DNA of 33,633 bases, taken from NCBI GenBank assembly GCA_021296235.1, contig JAGWAS010000019.1, positions 1 through 33,633 on the forward strand, in the 5' to 3' direction. The DNA is from Paracoccaceae bacterium (GTDB lineage: Bacteria > Pseudomonadota > Alphaproteobacteria > Rhodobacterales > Rhodobacteraceae). Within the stretch, counting starts at the first letter, position 1. Every line of letters starts with the position of its first letter. The notes under the pieces were generated by a model, which made no database searches, was not told the DNA's origin, and saw only the letters and a program-made list of their open reading frames with translations. A program made the translations under genes and the position numbers. Below are positions 17,209 through 26,119 of this stretch, piece after piece.

Positions 17209-18978
17209 ATGACAGTTGGCGATAGCGTACGCCGCAGTTCCATACGTTACGAGGCCGATGAAAAACCGCCGATAACGCTTGCCTTCGGGCTCGGTCTTCA
17301 ATTTGCGATTCTAATCGCCGGCGGCGTCGTACTTACCCCGGCAATTGTTGTGAGGGCTGGCGGGGGAAGTGAAGAATTCCTGAACTGGGCTGCCTTTGCA
17401 GCAGCAGCAATCTGTGGAATCACAACAATACTGCAGGTCGTGAAAGTTGGCCGTATCGGTGCGGGCTACGTGCTCGGAATGGGGACATCCGGGGCATTCA
17501 TCGCGATCTGCGCTGCGGCAATCGCGAAGGGAGGGCCAGCGATGCTTGCAACCTTGGTTGCGATTTCTGCGCTGTTCCAGTTTGCGCTTGCAGCGCGGCT
17601 CTCCCTGTTTCGGAGAATCCTGACACCCACGGTTGCCGGAACGGTGATCATGCTGATTCCCGTTACTGTAATGCCGATCGCGTTCGACATGCTTAAGCAG
17701 GTTCCTGAGGGCAGCTCGGCGTCAGCTGCACCACTGTCCGCGCTGGCCACGATTGTTGTCATCGGCGCAATTGCCTTGAAGTCCAATGGCAAGTGGCAAC
17801 TATGGGCACCTGTTATTGGAGTTGTCACGGGTTCTCTCGTGGGACTCTATTTTGGCCTTTATGACATCAATCGTGTGGCAAGCGCTGCCTGGTTCGGATT
17901 TCCAGACGGCGGTTGGCCGGGGTTCGATCTCAGTTTCGGACCCGTGTTCTGGGCGCTTCTTCCGGGATTCATCTTTGTGACGCTTGTCGGGGCCGTCGAA
18001 ACGATCGGAGATTCCGTTGCCATCCAGCGTGTATCTTGGCGCAAACCAAGAGCGATTGACTTCCGGGCTGTCCAGGGAGCGGTGGCTGCGGATGGAGTGG
18101 GCAATCTGCTGTCCGGCCTGGCCGCGACGATGCCCAACACGACGTATTCGACGAGCGTGGCTGTCACCGAACTTACAGGAGTTGCGTCGCGGCGCGTGGG
18201 AGTTGCACTTGGGGCCATATTCATAGTCGCGGCCTTTTTGCCCAAGGCTCTGGCAATTGTGCTGGCCATCCCGGGTCCCGTGGCAGCGGCCTACATAACA
18301 ATTCTAATGGCAATGCTCTTTGTTCTCGGCTTGAAGATCGTGGTCGACGCCGGCATTGATTACCGCAAGGGACTGATTACTGGCGTTGGTTTTTGGGCTG
18401 GAGTCGGCTTTGAAAGCGGCATGATCTTTCCGGAGTACATTTCCGGGTTTGCGGGCGGACTTCTGGAAAACGGAATGACGGCGGGCGGCCTCATCATCAT
18501 TTCCTTGACAATGTTCGTGGAACTGGCTGAACCCCGTCGTCGTCTTGAAACACCCTTCGAAATCACTGAGTTGCCCAAGGTAAGGGAATTTCTTGCCAAG
18601 TTTGCGTCCCGCAGCGGCTGGGATGCCGAAATGCAGCATCGACTTGATGCTGTTGCAGAAGAAACAATGCTGACGCTATTGCGGCATGACAGCGGCGAAA
18701 AATCAGAAAACACGCCGAAGCGGTTGTTGCTCACCGTCCGTCAGGAAAGTGGCGATGCAGTGCTCGAGTTTGCTGCCGCAACAGGCGAATACAACCTGGA
18801 AGACCGGATTGCCATGCTGGGTAAGCGGTCTGGTGAGGTGAATGCCGAACTGCAGGTTTCGCTGCGGCTACTGCGCCACATGGCCTCTTCAGTTCACCAC
18901 CAGCAGTATCACGACACGGATATTGTCACGGTCCGCGTCGAACGAACCGCGCAATCCGGCAATCATGCTGAAAGTTAA
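17209..18978 (+). CDS. NCS2-family xanthine/uracil permease with a fused C-terminal RsbW-like ATPase domain
   Basis: Residues about 1-440 form a nucleobase:cation symporter-2 permease. ETIGDSVAIQRVS and ADGVGNLLSGLAA, followed by MPNTTYSTSVAVTELTGVASRR, are the family signatures. Ordinary members end near 450 residues, but this one has 589. The extra part from about residue 452 (ITELPKVREFLAKFA, then RLDAVAEETMLTLLRH, then LQVSLRLLRHMASSV and DIVTVRVER) follows the pattern of RsbW/SpoIIAB-type histidine-kinase-like ATPases. The N-box asparagine and the glycine-rich lid are not conserved, so ATP binding is doubtful. The start ATG has AGGGA about 8 bases upstream. The substrate is probably a purine or pyrimidine base but cannot be specified. 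Confidence 0.88.
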   Translation: MTVGDSVRRSSIRYEADEKPPITLAFGLGLQFAILIAGGVVLTPAIVVRAGGGSEEFLNWAAFAAAAICGITTILQVVKVGRIGAGYVLGMGTSGAFIAICAAAIAKGGPAMLATLVAISALFQFALAARLSLFRRILTPTVAGTVIMLIPVTVMPIAFDMLKQVPEGSSASAAPLSALATIVVIGAIALKSNGKWQLWAPVIGVVTGSLVGLYFGLYDINRVASAAWFGFPDGGWPGFDLSFGPVFWALLPGFIFVTLVGAVETIGDSVAIQRVSWRKPRAIDFRAVQGAVAADGVGNLLSGLAATMPNTTYSTSVAVTELTGVASRRVGVALGAIFIVAAFLPKALAIVLAIPGPVAAAYITILMAMLFVLGLKIVVDAGIDYRKGLITGVGFWAGVGFESGMIFPEYISGFAGGLLENGMTAGGLIIISLTMFVELAEPRRRLETPFEITELPKVREFLAKFASRSGWDAEMQHRLDAVAEETMLTLLRHDSGEKSENTPKRLLLTVRQESGDAVLEFAAATGEYNLEDRIAMLGKRSGEVNAELQVSLRLLRHMASSVHHQQYHDTDIVTVRVERTAQSGNHAES

Positions 18979-19263
18979 CCGAACCCCTTATCGGCCATCT
19001 TCGGCATGGGAAATGGCCAAGCTCGGCAACCAACCGACAGAAGATTGTCTGCCAACGGCATAAAATCCAAGCCCGTCAAGTTCGGAAAAGCCTGCCGATC
19101 AGCATGCCTGCTTGGAATGACATCGTATTGACTTTCATGCGGCAATCAGGGCACTCGATGCCCCGGTCTTGGAAACCCGGTGTCACAGCGATGAAATTCA
19201 CTTTAACCGGCAAAGGTCATTTCCATTCGATCCCGAGTGCTGTTCCCATGCATTCGGGCTGAC

Positions 19264-19524
19264 ATGTTGGAAGGGTTGGTTGCGCCGGCGATTGCCGGAA
19301 TTGTCGGGGCGAATGCAGGGGCCTTCGTCCTCAATGAACTCAATCTCGGCCTGCTCGGCAATTCGGTTGCCGGAATCGCCGCCGGCTGCCTTCTGGTCGC
19401 AGTTGCACCCTGGTTTGATTTGGATGTCATTGCGATGGGGCTGCTCACGAAAATTGTGCTCTCAGGAATTGCGGGCGTGATCGCAATGGCAGCCGCCGGA
19501 CTTGCCTACAACCGGTTGATCTGA
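19264..19524 (+). CDS. Small glycine-rich membrane protein, unknown function
   Basis: This 86-residue protein has three hydrophobic stretches rich in small residues: GLVAPAIAGIVGANAGAFV, LLGNSVAGIAAGCLLVAV, and the C-terminal LSGIAGVIAMAAAGLAY. Such glycine-zipper-like small proteins are common in alphaproteobacteria and resemble the GlsB/YeaQ stress-membrane proteins in style. No function is known to the annotator. ATG 19264 fits the hydrophobic start; an in-frame GTG at 19237 would add nine residues. No strong ribosome site is seen for either. It follows the permease by 285 bp in which nothing was recognised. Confidence 0.6.
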   Translation: MLEGLVAPAIAGIVGANAGAFVLNELNLGLLGNSVAGIAAGCLLVAVAPWFDLDVIAMGLLTKIVLSGIAGVIAMAAAGLAYNRLI

Positions 19525-19943
19525 CGGCCCGAAATTTCTGCTGGCCGTGGTTGGTAGTCGACTGCGCCGATCTTGGCAGTCCGATCGAAGTGTTTTTCTT
19601 CAGAATCCGGCTTCTGGCAGCGAAATGGGGTGTGAAGCCATGATGGATCACGAATCCTCATTGCCGGTGCCGCCATCCAGTCGCCGGTTGTGAATTAACT
19701 GGAACGGGGAAGTGCTCGTGGGCTTGCGTCCTCTCCGGTCGGGAAATTGTGTCGGTTGGTGTTTGTCAGGGTTCGACGCGCCCAGCAGGTGACCACGCTT
19801 TGGATTTTCCTTCCGATCATGCAGTGCATTTCCACAGGACCGTTCACGGCCAACCGCAAGCATTGGACGGTGGAAAAGGACTTCGGCGACTGCAACCGCA
19901 AGCCCGCATGGCATGTTGTCCCTGATCGGTCTTCGGGACGAAT
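19525..19943 (+). other. Intergenic region of about 420 bp, nothing recognised
   Basis: This lies between the small membrane protein and the 3' end of the methyltransferase gene. A 6-bp inverted repeat (ACGGCC 19524-19529, GGCCGT 19543-19548) overlaps the upstream stop codon but lacks a T-run. The open frames crossing this part lack protein-like composition. Confidence 0.45.
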
Positions 19944-20828
19944 TTATCCTCTGCCGGCTGGTGTCTGCCGAATCTTCATCATCAGGTATCGATTGTACCT
20001 GCAGAACATCTCGGCATTCCGGTGGTTGCCGAGAAGTCGTCGTTCAAGCCGGGTGCGCCTGCGTTTTCCCAGCAATGCCCACAACACCTTGGTTGCGAGC
20101 CAGCGCGACTTCGGAAATGCGATCCTGAGATCTTGGTCGATCCGGAGCGATACACTCCCAATCATGTTGAAGAATTGCTGCTCCAGTTCAACGGACGGGG
20201 CCACCAGTTCGGTGATGTCTTCCTCGAAGACAATCTCGAGTGGACGGGAAGCAAGAATTCTTCGGAAGGAGGCCAGCGAATGTCCGCCACCGACCAGACC
20301 GTGCTCCGTGAGATCCTGTCCGAACGCTTCAGTCCTGAAGCAATCGGCAATCAGTATTTCACCGCGGTCGGTCAAGTGTGCCGCTGCATTGTCAAAAGCC
20401 AAGTCGATCGCAATGTACTGAAAGCTCTCTGAAAACAAGCATACGTCAAACCGGCGTTCGGATGCGAACCCTTCGAAAGGGACGCAGTGGATCCGTGTCA
20501 GCGGCCCGGCAATGGCTTTGCATCTTTCGGCGAGCACCTCGCTGGGCACAACTATTTCGACGCTGTGGCCGAGTGCCTGCAGACCACGGGCTGTTTCGCC
20601 ACAGCCGCCGCCAATGTCGAGGATGGTCAGCCTGCCCGGAGGGAGAAAACCGAACAGTTTCTCGGTATATGCCTCCTGCGCCACCCGAAGATTTGCAGCG
20701 CAAACATCCTGGCCATTTTTCCAAAGGCCGTAATGGAGAATTTCCCTTCCTGTAAGGAAGCGCATGAGGCTTGTTCCCAGGTCAAGCCCCAGCGAACGCG
20801 TGTCGATCCTGCCCCGTTTGGTTGACAT
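19944..20828 (-). CDS. Class I SAM-dependent methyltransferase, substrate unknown
   Basis: This protein of about 294 residues has a Rossmann-fold methyltransferase core: LTILDIGGGCGETARGL is the SAM-binding motif I, and FDVCLFSESFQYI and EILIADCF are the later strands. The N-terminal segment LMRFLTGREILHYGLW and the helical basic C-terminus are outside the core and may bind substrate. ATG 20828 is chosen over TTG 20831. It is the last gene of the leftward rsfS-to-rppH run, 76 bp after rppH. The substrate (small molecule, lipid or protein) is not evident. Confidence 0.82.
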   Translation of the reverse strand: MSTKRGRIDTRSLGLDLGTSLMRFLTGREILHYGLWKNGQDVCAANLRVAQEAYTEKLFGFLPPGRLTILDIGGGCGETARGLQALGHSVEIVVPSEVLAERCKAIAGPLTRIHCVPFEGFASERRFDVCLFSESFQYIAIDLAFDNAAAHLTDRGEILIADCFRTEAFGQDLTEHGLVGGGHSLASFRRILASRPLEIVFEEDITELVAPSVELEQQFFNMIGSVSLRIDQDLRIAFPKSRWLATKVLWALLGKRRRTRLERRLLGNHRNAEMFCRYNRYLMMKIRQTPAGRG

Positions 20829-20904
20829 CAAGGATCATTTCACCGGCAACAAATCAAGTCGGCGTTGTCGACGAAGTCCTGCCGAGCTGATGTGGTCTGT
20901 CCGT

Positions 20905-21396
20905 TCAAAGCTGCCCCCCGAATTCATCAACAACCGCCCGATAAGTCTTTCGTTTGAACGGAACGACGGAACCCAGAAGTTGAGCTGTCGTTACCCATCG
21001 CCAATCGGAAAACTCGCGGTGTTCAGTGTGGATGTCTATCTGGGTATCGTCGCCGAGAAAACGGAACAGGAACCACTTCTGCCTTTGCCCACGAAACCGG
21101 CCGCCCCAAAGCACTGGAATCAGTTCCGTCGGGAGGTCATAATCGAGCCAATCTTTCATGGTAGCTTCAAGGGAAACAAGATTGGGAACAACGCCGGTTT
21201 CCTCTTCCAGTTCCCTTTGGGCTGCACAAAGCGGATCTTCGTCCCTGTCAATTCCTCCCTGCGGCATTTGCCAAGCATCGAATTCGCTGTCGATTCTTTT
21301 TCCGGCAAAGACCAGACCGTTGCAATTGGCAAGCATAATTCCGGCACAGGGGCGGTAGGGCAAGTTAGCTGTTTGCGCCAAATTCAGGACCGCCAT
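20905..21396 (-). CDS. rppH: RNA pyrophosphohydrolase RppH (Nudix hydrolase)
   Basis: RppH removes pyrophosphate from 5'-triphosphate mRNA ends and so starts mRNA decay. The protein has 163 residues and begins with [16 protein letters not shown]. The Nudix box at residues 47-69 ([14 protein letters not shown], then RELEEETG) is complete, with both metal-binding glutamates. [20 protein letters not shown] and the C-terminal [13 protein letters not shown] are RppH-specific. It lies 31 bp after ctpA on the same strand, the usual alphaproteobacterial order. Confidence 0.93.
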   Translation of the reverse strand: MAVLNLAQTANLPYRPCAGIMLANCNGLVFAGKRIDSEFDAWQMPQGGIDRDEDPLCAAQRELEEETGVVPNLVSLEATMKDWLDYDLPTELIPVLWGGRFRGQRQKWFLFRFLGDDTQIDIHTEHREFSDWRWVTTAQLLGSVVPFKRKTYRAVVDEFGGQL

Positions 21397-21427
21397 TTGT
21401 GCCGGAATTCGATGGGTTCAACCTTCC

Positions 21428-22735
21428 TCAGTTCCGCTGCGTAAACGCCTTGAGACCATTTAGAACGTCCAAAGCATAGGCAAGCTGGAAGTCAGTGCCG
21501 CGCACCTCTTCGATAGCAAGGATGTTTGCTTCCGTCCGCTCAATATCCGGATCCGGCGCAACCGGGCTTTCGTTTTCAAGTGCGTTTCGGAGTTCGGCTT
21601 CCGTAACGAACCTGTCTTCATCGACATCTTCCGAACTCATTCGATTGCGAATGTTGATGTCTGGCTGGATTCCCTGAGCCTGGATTGACCGACCGGAAGG
21701 CGTAAAGTAGCGCGCCGTCGTCATGCGGATGCCTCCTCTCCCTTCCCCGAGTGGCAACAGCGACTGAACCGAACCTTTTCCAAAGCTCTTTGTGCCGACG
21801 ACAACGGCACGACCGTGATCTTGCAGGGAGCCTGCCACGATTTCCGAGGCCGAAGCAGATCCGCCATTGATCAGCACCACAATTGGTTTGCCTTCGGCAA
21901 GGTCACCCGGTTCGGCCAGGAACCGTTCGGTTTCGGAATCCCGTCGCCCCCGGACCGATACTATCTCCCCCTGGTCCAGAAAGGCATCGGAAACGTGCAC
22001 GGCCGCTTGGAGCAGGCCGCCGGGATTGTTGCGCAGGTCAAGAACGAATCCTGCGACGTTGTCGATCCCACCAGCCTCCTCCGCCATCTCGGCGATTCCT
22101 TCTGCAATGTTGCCGAGCGCGTTGTTGCTGAATGTTTTTATCCGGACGACAAGCGCATCCCCAATCAATCTCACCTCTGCTGCAGAAACTTTGATTATGG
22201 CACGGGTTATGGTCACCGAGAATGGAGCTTCAGCTGTTTCGCGATCGACTGTAATAACGACTTCCGAGCCGACGGGACCGCGCATTTTATCCACGGCCTC
22301 ATCAAGTGTTAACCCCAGCACAGCTTCATCGTTTATCTTGATGATATAGTCTCCAGCTTGCAGGCCGGCCTCTGCGGCAGGTGTGTCGTCAATTGGCGAA
22401 ATCACCTTCACAAACCCGTTCTCCATGGTGATTTCGATGCCAAGTCCACCGAATTCACCGCTGGATCTTTCCATCTCCTCGTTGAGTTGTTTGCTGTCAA
22501 GATAGACCGAATGGGGGTCGAGGGACCGCAGCATGCCCTTCAGTGCACCTTCGGTCAGGTCGGATACGTCCACTTCCTCAACATAATCGCGCCGAATTGT
22601 TTCAAATACATCGCTGAACAAATCCATGTTTTCATAGATGGTGAGCCCGGCTTCCGGCTCCTGGGCCGTGGCCGGAGATACTGATGACATTCCGAGCACT
22701 GTTCCAGAAAGGATGGCAAATGCTATTTTGCGCAT
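21428..22735 (-). CDS. ctpA: Carboxy-terminal processing protease CtpA (S41 family)
   Basis: This is a periplasmic serine protease with a Ser-Lys dyad, 435 residues. A signal peptide is visible (FAILSGTVLGMSSVSPATAQ). A PDZ domain lies at about residues 95-165 (GGLGIEITMENGFVKVISPI). The catalytic domain has Ser295 in GGSASASEI and Lys320 in SFGKGSVQ, 25 residues apart as in E. coli Prc, and the PGGLLQ strand. The family trims peptidoglycan hydrolases and other envelope proteins. The start ATG follows a weak ribosome site. In related genomes an EnvC-type murein hydrolase activator usually lies between gpmI and ctpA; here only about 250 bp of unassigned sequence does. Confidence 0.94.
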   Translation of the reverse strand: MRKIAFAILSGTVLGMSSVSPATAQEPEAGLTIYENMDLFSDVFETIRRDYVEEVDVSDLTEGALKGMLRSLDPHSVYLDSKQLNEEMERSSGEFGGLGIEITMENGFVKVISPIDDTPAAEAGLQAGDYIIKINDEAVLGLTLDEAVDKMRGPVGSEVVITVDRETAEAPFSVTITRAIIKVSAAEVRLIGDALVVRIKTFSNNALGNIAEGIAEMAEEAGGIDNVAGFVLDLRNNPGGLLQAAVHVSDAFLDQGEIVSVRGRRDSETERFLAEPGDLAEGKPIVVLINGGSASASEIVAGSLQDHGRAVVVGTKSFGKGSVQSLLPLGEGRGGIRMTTARYFTPSGRSIQAQGIQPDINIRNRMSSEDVDEDRFVTEAELRNALENESPVAPDPDIERTEANILAIEEVRGTDFQLAYALDVLNGLKAFTQRN

Positions 22736-22983
22736 TTTTCAAAATTCCGTTGAAAGTTCCCATTGGTGAGGCATCTCGCCGCCACACTCCTGTTGATGTT
22801 AGCTGTCCATAGCCGAAAGCTCATGAAATTGGAACTTCGTTTGCCTGCATGTCCATCGTGCCGCTGTCCCTTCAACATTTCGTTTGCCTTGCCAATCAAT
22901 CCTTTGCCAATGCGGGTTTGGATCGAACATTGCACCTGAACCTTTTGTGACCGTCCGGGAAATGCATCCCGTGTCAATGCCCG

Positions 22984-24510
22984 TCAATCGGGTGCAAGAA
23001 CAAGGGAGCGTCCGGTCATTTCGGCCGGCACTTCCAGTTCCAACAGCTCCAGGAGCGTAGGGGCGAGATCCGAAAGCGTGCCGTGCCGCAGCTGCCTGCC
23101 TGACGGCCCGCCCAGCAGGGTAACCGGCACCCTGTTGGTGGTGTGGGCCGTGTGGGCGCGCCCGGTTTCGGGATCGATCATCAATTCACAGTTTCCGTGA
23201 TCCGCGGTAACAATCATGGTGCCGCCAGCATCCCGGATTGCCTTTGTCACCATGCCGAGGCCGAGATCAACTGCTTCGCAGGCCTTGATTGCAGCTTCAA
23301 GACAGCCTGTGTGGCCAACCATGTCGGGATTGGCGAAATTGGCCACGATGAGATCGTAGCCATTCGCGGCAGCGGCGGCAAATTCCCGGGCAACTTCGGC
23401 CGCCGCCATTTCCGGTGCCAAATCATAGGTAGCCACTTTTGGGCTGGGTGCCATGTGCCGATCCTCCCCCTCGAAGCGTTGCTCCCTGCCTCCGTTCAGG
23501 AAATAGGTTACGTGGGGGAACTTCTCCGTCTCGGCAAGACGGAACTGACGGCGCCCTGCAAGAGCCGCGACCTCGCCAAGGGTATTTTGGACAATCTGTT
23601 TCCTGAAAACAGCCGGCATCCAGTCCTTGGCCGGATTGAAATAATCCGCCATTCCGATTGAAGCTGCAATCTTCGGTCGACCGGAAATGTCGAACTCGTC
23701 GAATTCGGGATCAGAAATTGCTGCGGCCATCTGGCGAACGCGGTCGCTACGAAAATTGACAATGAAAATGCCGTCGCCTTCGCGCATGCCGTCAAATTCG
23801 CCAATCACCGTCGGCAGAACAAATTCGTCGGACATCCCGGCATCGAACGATGCCTTGAGCGCCGCATTGACCGATGCAGCCCGGTTGCCCTGACCAAAAA
23901 CAATTGTCCGCCAAGCCAATTCGACCCGATCCCAACGCCTGTCACGGTCCATTGCGTAGTAGCGGCCACAAACAGTGGAAATTCTCACCCGTCCGGGAAG
24001 GCACCCCTGTAGTTCGGAGAGATATGTCGGTGCCATGCCCGGTGCGGAGTCCCTGCCATCGGTAAAGGCGTGAATTGTCGCAGGCACATTGAGATGTTCA
24101 AGGACACGGGCGGTCTCTGCGACATGTGAAAGCAATGAGTGCACACCGACATCGGAAACCAGGCCAATCACATGGGCAGTGCCACCGGAGGCTTTGAGTC
24201 GGCTGGCAAACTCCAGAATCGCCGGATTTCGGTCGAAATCGCCATTTTCGATCGCCGCATCAATTCGCCGCATCTCCATCAACACGGTTCTGCCGGCACC
24301 GATGTGGAGATGTCCCACTTCGGAATTCCCAATGTTTCCGGGCGGCAATCCAACTGCCTCACCATGTGTCTCCAGCGACGCCGTCGGGAATGATGCGCTC
24401 ATTTTGTCGAAATTCGGCGTGCTCGCAAGTGCGATCGCATTGCCCTCCATGTCGGCACGGATGCCCCATCCGTCAAGCACGCAAAGAGCCACAGGTCCGT
24501 TGACTGCCAC
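22984..24510 (-). CDS. gpmI: 2,3-bisphosphoglycerate-independent phosphoglycerate mutase
   Basis: GpmI interconverts 3- and 2-phosphoglycerate in glycolysis using two Mn ions and a phosphoserine intermediate. The protein has 508 residues, the standard length. Asp13 in VLDGWG and the nucleophile Ser63 in PPGNIGNSEVGH are present. FTDGRDSAPG, FNFRSDR-type VNFRSDRVRQ, NFANPDMVGHTG and TADHGNCE are the metal and substrate motifs. The start is GTG with GGGGAG about 7 bases upstream. It follows rlmH by 18 bp on the same strand. Confidence 0.96.
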   Translation of the reverse strand: MAVNGPVALCVLDGWGIRADMEGNAIALASTPNFDKMSASFPTASLETHGEAVGLPPGNIGNSEVGHLHIGAGRTVLMEMRRIDAAIENGDFDRNPAILEFASRLKASGGTAHVIGLVSDVGVHSLLSHVAETARVLEHLNVPATIHAFTDGRDSAPGMAPTYLSELQGCLPGRVRISTVCGRYYAMDRDRRWDRVELAWRTIVFGQGNRAASVNAALKASFDAGMSDEFVLPTVIGEFDGMREGDGIFIVNFRSDRVRQMAAAISDPEFDEFDISGRPKIAASIGMADYFNPAKDWMPAVFRKQIVQNTLGEVAALAGRRQFRLAETEKFPHVTYFLNGGREQRFEGEDRHMAPSPKVATYDLAPEMAAAEVAREFAAAAANGYDLIVANFANPDMVGHTGCLEAAIKACEAVDLGLGMVTKAIRDAGGTMIVTADHGNCELMIDPETGRAHTAHTTNRVPVTLLGGPSGRQLRHGTLSDLAPTLLELLELEVPAEMTGRSLVLAPD

Positions 24511-24528
24511 GCAAATCTCCCCTTGATC

Positions 24529-24996
24529 CTATTCGCGGTGATAGGGCGTTCCGCGCAGGATTGAAACCGCCCTGTAAAGCTGTTCTGCAAGCATGACCCG
24601 GGCAAGAAGATGGGGGAAAACCATTCGACCCAACGAAACGCAGGTTTCGGCTTTGTCGACAATGTCCTCCTGGAGCCCGTCAGCGCCCCCGATGAGAAAC
24701 TTCACTTCCTTCAGGCCCCGGTCCCGCCAGTTGGCAAGGAGGCCCGCAAACTCGGGACTGGTCAGCTTGGCTCCATTCTCGTCGAGTGCGCAAAGGACCG
24801 CATCGGGATCAGTAACCGCCCGAGCGATCTGTGATTCCGGAGGCCGTCCCAGCGGGCCCGCATCAAATTCCACCAAAGAAGCCGGGCCCAGTCCAATGCA
24901 TCGGCCGGTCCTTCCGAACTTTTCAAGGTATGATTTTTCGAGCATTCCCTCCGGACCGGTTCGAACCTTCCCGGCGGCGATAATGCGAATTTTCAT
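24529..24996 (-). CDS. rlmH: 23S rRNA (pseudouridine(1915)-N(3))-methyltransferase RlmH
   Basis: RlmH is a SPOUT-class methyltransferase acting on helix 69 of 23S rRNA, 155 residues. The SAM-binding trefoil knot shows FLIGGADGL, the LLARVMLAEQLYRA helix and the C-terminal PYHRE. The ATG directly follows the TGA of rsfS with no gap, so translation is coupled. The pairing rsfS-rlmH is widely conserved in bacteria. Confidence 0.95.
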   Translation of the reverse strand: MKIRIIAAGKVRTGPEGMLEKSYLEKFGRTGRCIGLGPASLVEFDAGPLGRPPESQIARAVTDPDAVLCALDENGAKLTSPEFAGLLANWRDRGLKEVKFLIGGADGLQEDIVDKAETCVSLGRMVFPHLLARVMLAEQLYRAVSILRGTPYHRE

Positions 24997-25401
24997 TCAA
25001 TCAACCGGTATGTCCCGAGCCGCGGGCATCCACATCTTCTCAAGCTGATAGAATTCCCTAACTTCAGGTCTGAAGACATGGACAATGACGTCTCCGGCAT
25101 CAATCAACACCCAGTCGCCGTGGTTCTTGCCTTCAACGCGTGAGATGATCCCCAACTGATGCTTGATCCGTTCAACGAGCTTTTCGCAAATTGAAACAAC
25201 CTGCCTCGTGGAGCGTCCCGAGGCTATGACCATGTGGTCCGCAAGGTCCGACTTCCCGCGCAGGTCTATGGAGACCACGTCTTCGGCTTTGTCGTCTTCG
25301 AGTGAGTTCCTAACCAGTTCGGCAAGTGAGTCGCTTGCCATTCCATCGACCACCGGTTCAACCGGGGCGGTCGGAGCAGCCTCGTCATGGGCTGCTTGCA
25401 C
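24997..25401 (-). CDS. rsfS: Ribosome silencing factor RsfS
   Basis: RsfS binds ribosomal protein uL14 and blocks subunit joining when nutrients are short. The core is clear: LEDDKAEDVVSIDLRGKS, HMVIASGRSTRQV, HGDWVLIDAGDVIVHVF and REFYQLEKMW. GTG 25401 gives 134 residues with a poorly conserved alanine/proline-rich N-terminus; ATG 25341 (MASDSLAEL) is an alternative that keeps the whole core. Neither start has a clearly spaced ribosome site. It heads the leftward run of six genes ending at the methyltransferase. Confidence 0.93.
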   Translation of the reverse strand: MQAAHDEAAPTAPVEPVVDGMASDSLAELVRNSLEDDKAEDVVSIDLRGKSDLADHMVIASGRSTRQVVSICEKLVERIKHQLGIISRVEGKNHGDWVLIDAGDVIVHVFRPEVREFYQLEKMWMPAARDIPVD

Positions 25402-25766
25402 CTTTTGCGACAGTCTTTTTCCTCCTTGCTGCCTGAATGCCCTGCCGTGCAGGGAACAGTTTCATTGGTACAGTTCCAAGATAGTCGAGCTTCATGCCCG
25501 GTTCAAGCACCAGAGCGGTCGGCAGTGGACGGCAACTGGTATTCCGTGGGGTATGAGGCAATTGTGCTACATTCGATGCTGAAGCCGTTGTGGGGATGAA
25601 CGATGGAGCCGGCTTTGGCAACGCAGCCGTTTGGGTTCGGATCCATCTGCTGTTTCTGAGATCGGATTCTCAAATCATTCCGCTGCGGCAAGAGGAATTC
25701 TCAATTGGGTTAGAGTTGTGCACCGAATTCTCCAGAACGTAGAGCTCGCAACATCCATGGAGCAGT
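25402..25766 (-). other. Intergenic region of about 365 bp, nothing recognised
   Basis: This lies between rsfS and the ATPase relic. Short open frames on both strands lack family resemblance. It may contain further decayed sequence from the 3' end of the ATPase gene: leftward frames from about 25760 show short strings loosely like the family C-terminus, too weak to call. It should also hold the rsfS promoter. Confidence 0.4.
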
Positions 25767-26075
25767 TTAAGCTCCTGAAATCACCAATTCTGGTCGGTTC
25801 GGAGATTCTTTGCGCCGGTCGGCATTCAGTTCATCAATGATTGCAATGCCAGCCGTTGCAAGAGAATTCAAAACAAGCGGAACCAACTTGAGAAACTGGT
25901 GTGTGCCATGACTTTCGTAAATCGGTGGCATCGGTGCAGTTAATCCTTCTGTCGGAACCAAAAACGAGGTCCATCGCCGTCTTGAGTTACCTCCAGAGAT
26001 CGGACGCATAGCCAAGCCCAACATCCCGGTTCCGGTGGCAGGAGACATGGCACATTGGCAGAGTTGAACGGACAA
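25767..26075 (-). pseudogene. Relic of an AAA-type ATPase (AAA_15/AAA_21, COG1106-like)
   Basis: This 102-codon leftward frame keeps the nucleotide-binding end of an OLD/COG1106-type ATPase. VPTEGLTAPMPPIYESHGTHQFL contains the ESHGT signature (ABC-signature equivalent) in its normal setting, followed by LVLNSLATAGIAIIDELNAD, the Walker B segment. Intact members continue with DLHP and several more motifs and carry a Walker A some 300 residues earlier. Here DRRKESPN follows and no Walker A is present, because the 3' end of the P450 gene sits where the N-terminal part would be. Such ATPases often belong to phage-defence or toxin-like systems. The fragment is surely non-functional as that ATPase. 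Confidence 0.6.
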
Positions 26076-26119
26076 GTCTTGTGGTTTTGCGATGACATTT
26101 CAGCTGAAATACCCGCAAG

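Noticed and set aside
19747..20421. 224-codon rightward frame
   Set aside because: It is largely antisense to the methyltransferase gene, has no motif, and its composition is unlike protein.
22723..22977. 84-codon leftward frame as an envC remnant
   Set aside because: It shows no LytM or coiled-coil EnvC features and runs into the start of ctpA.
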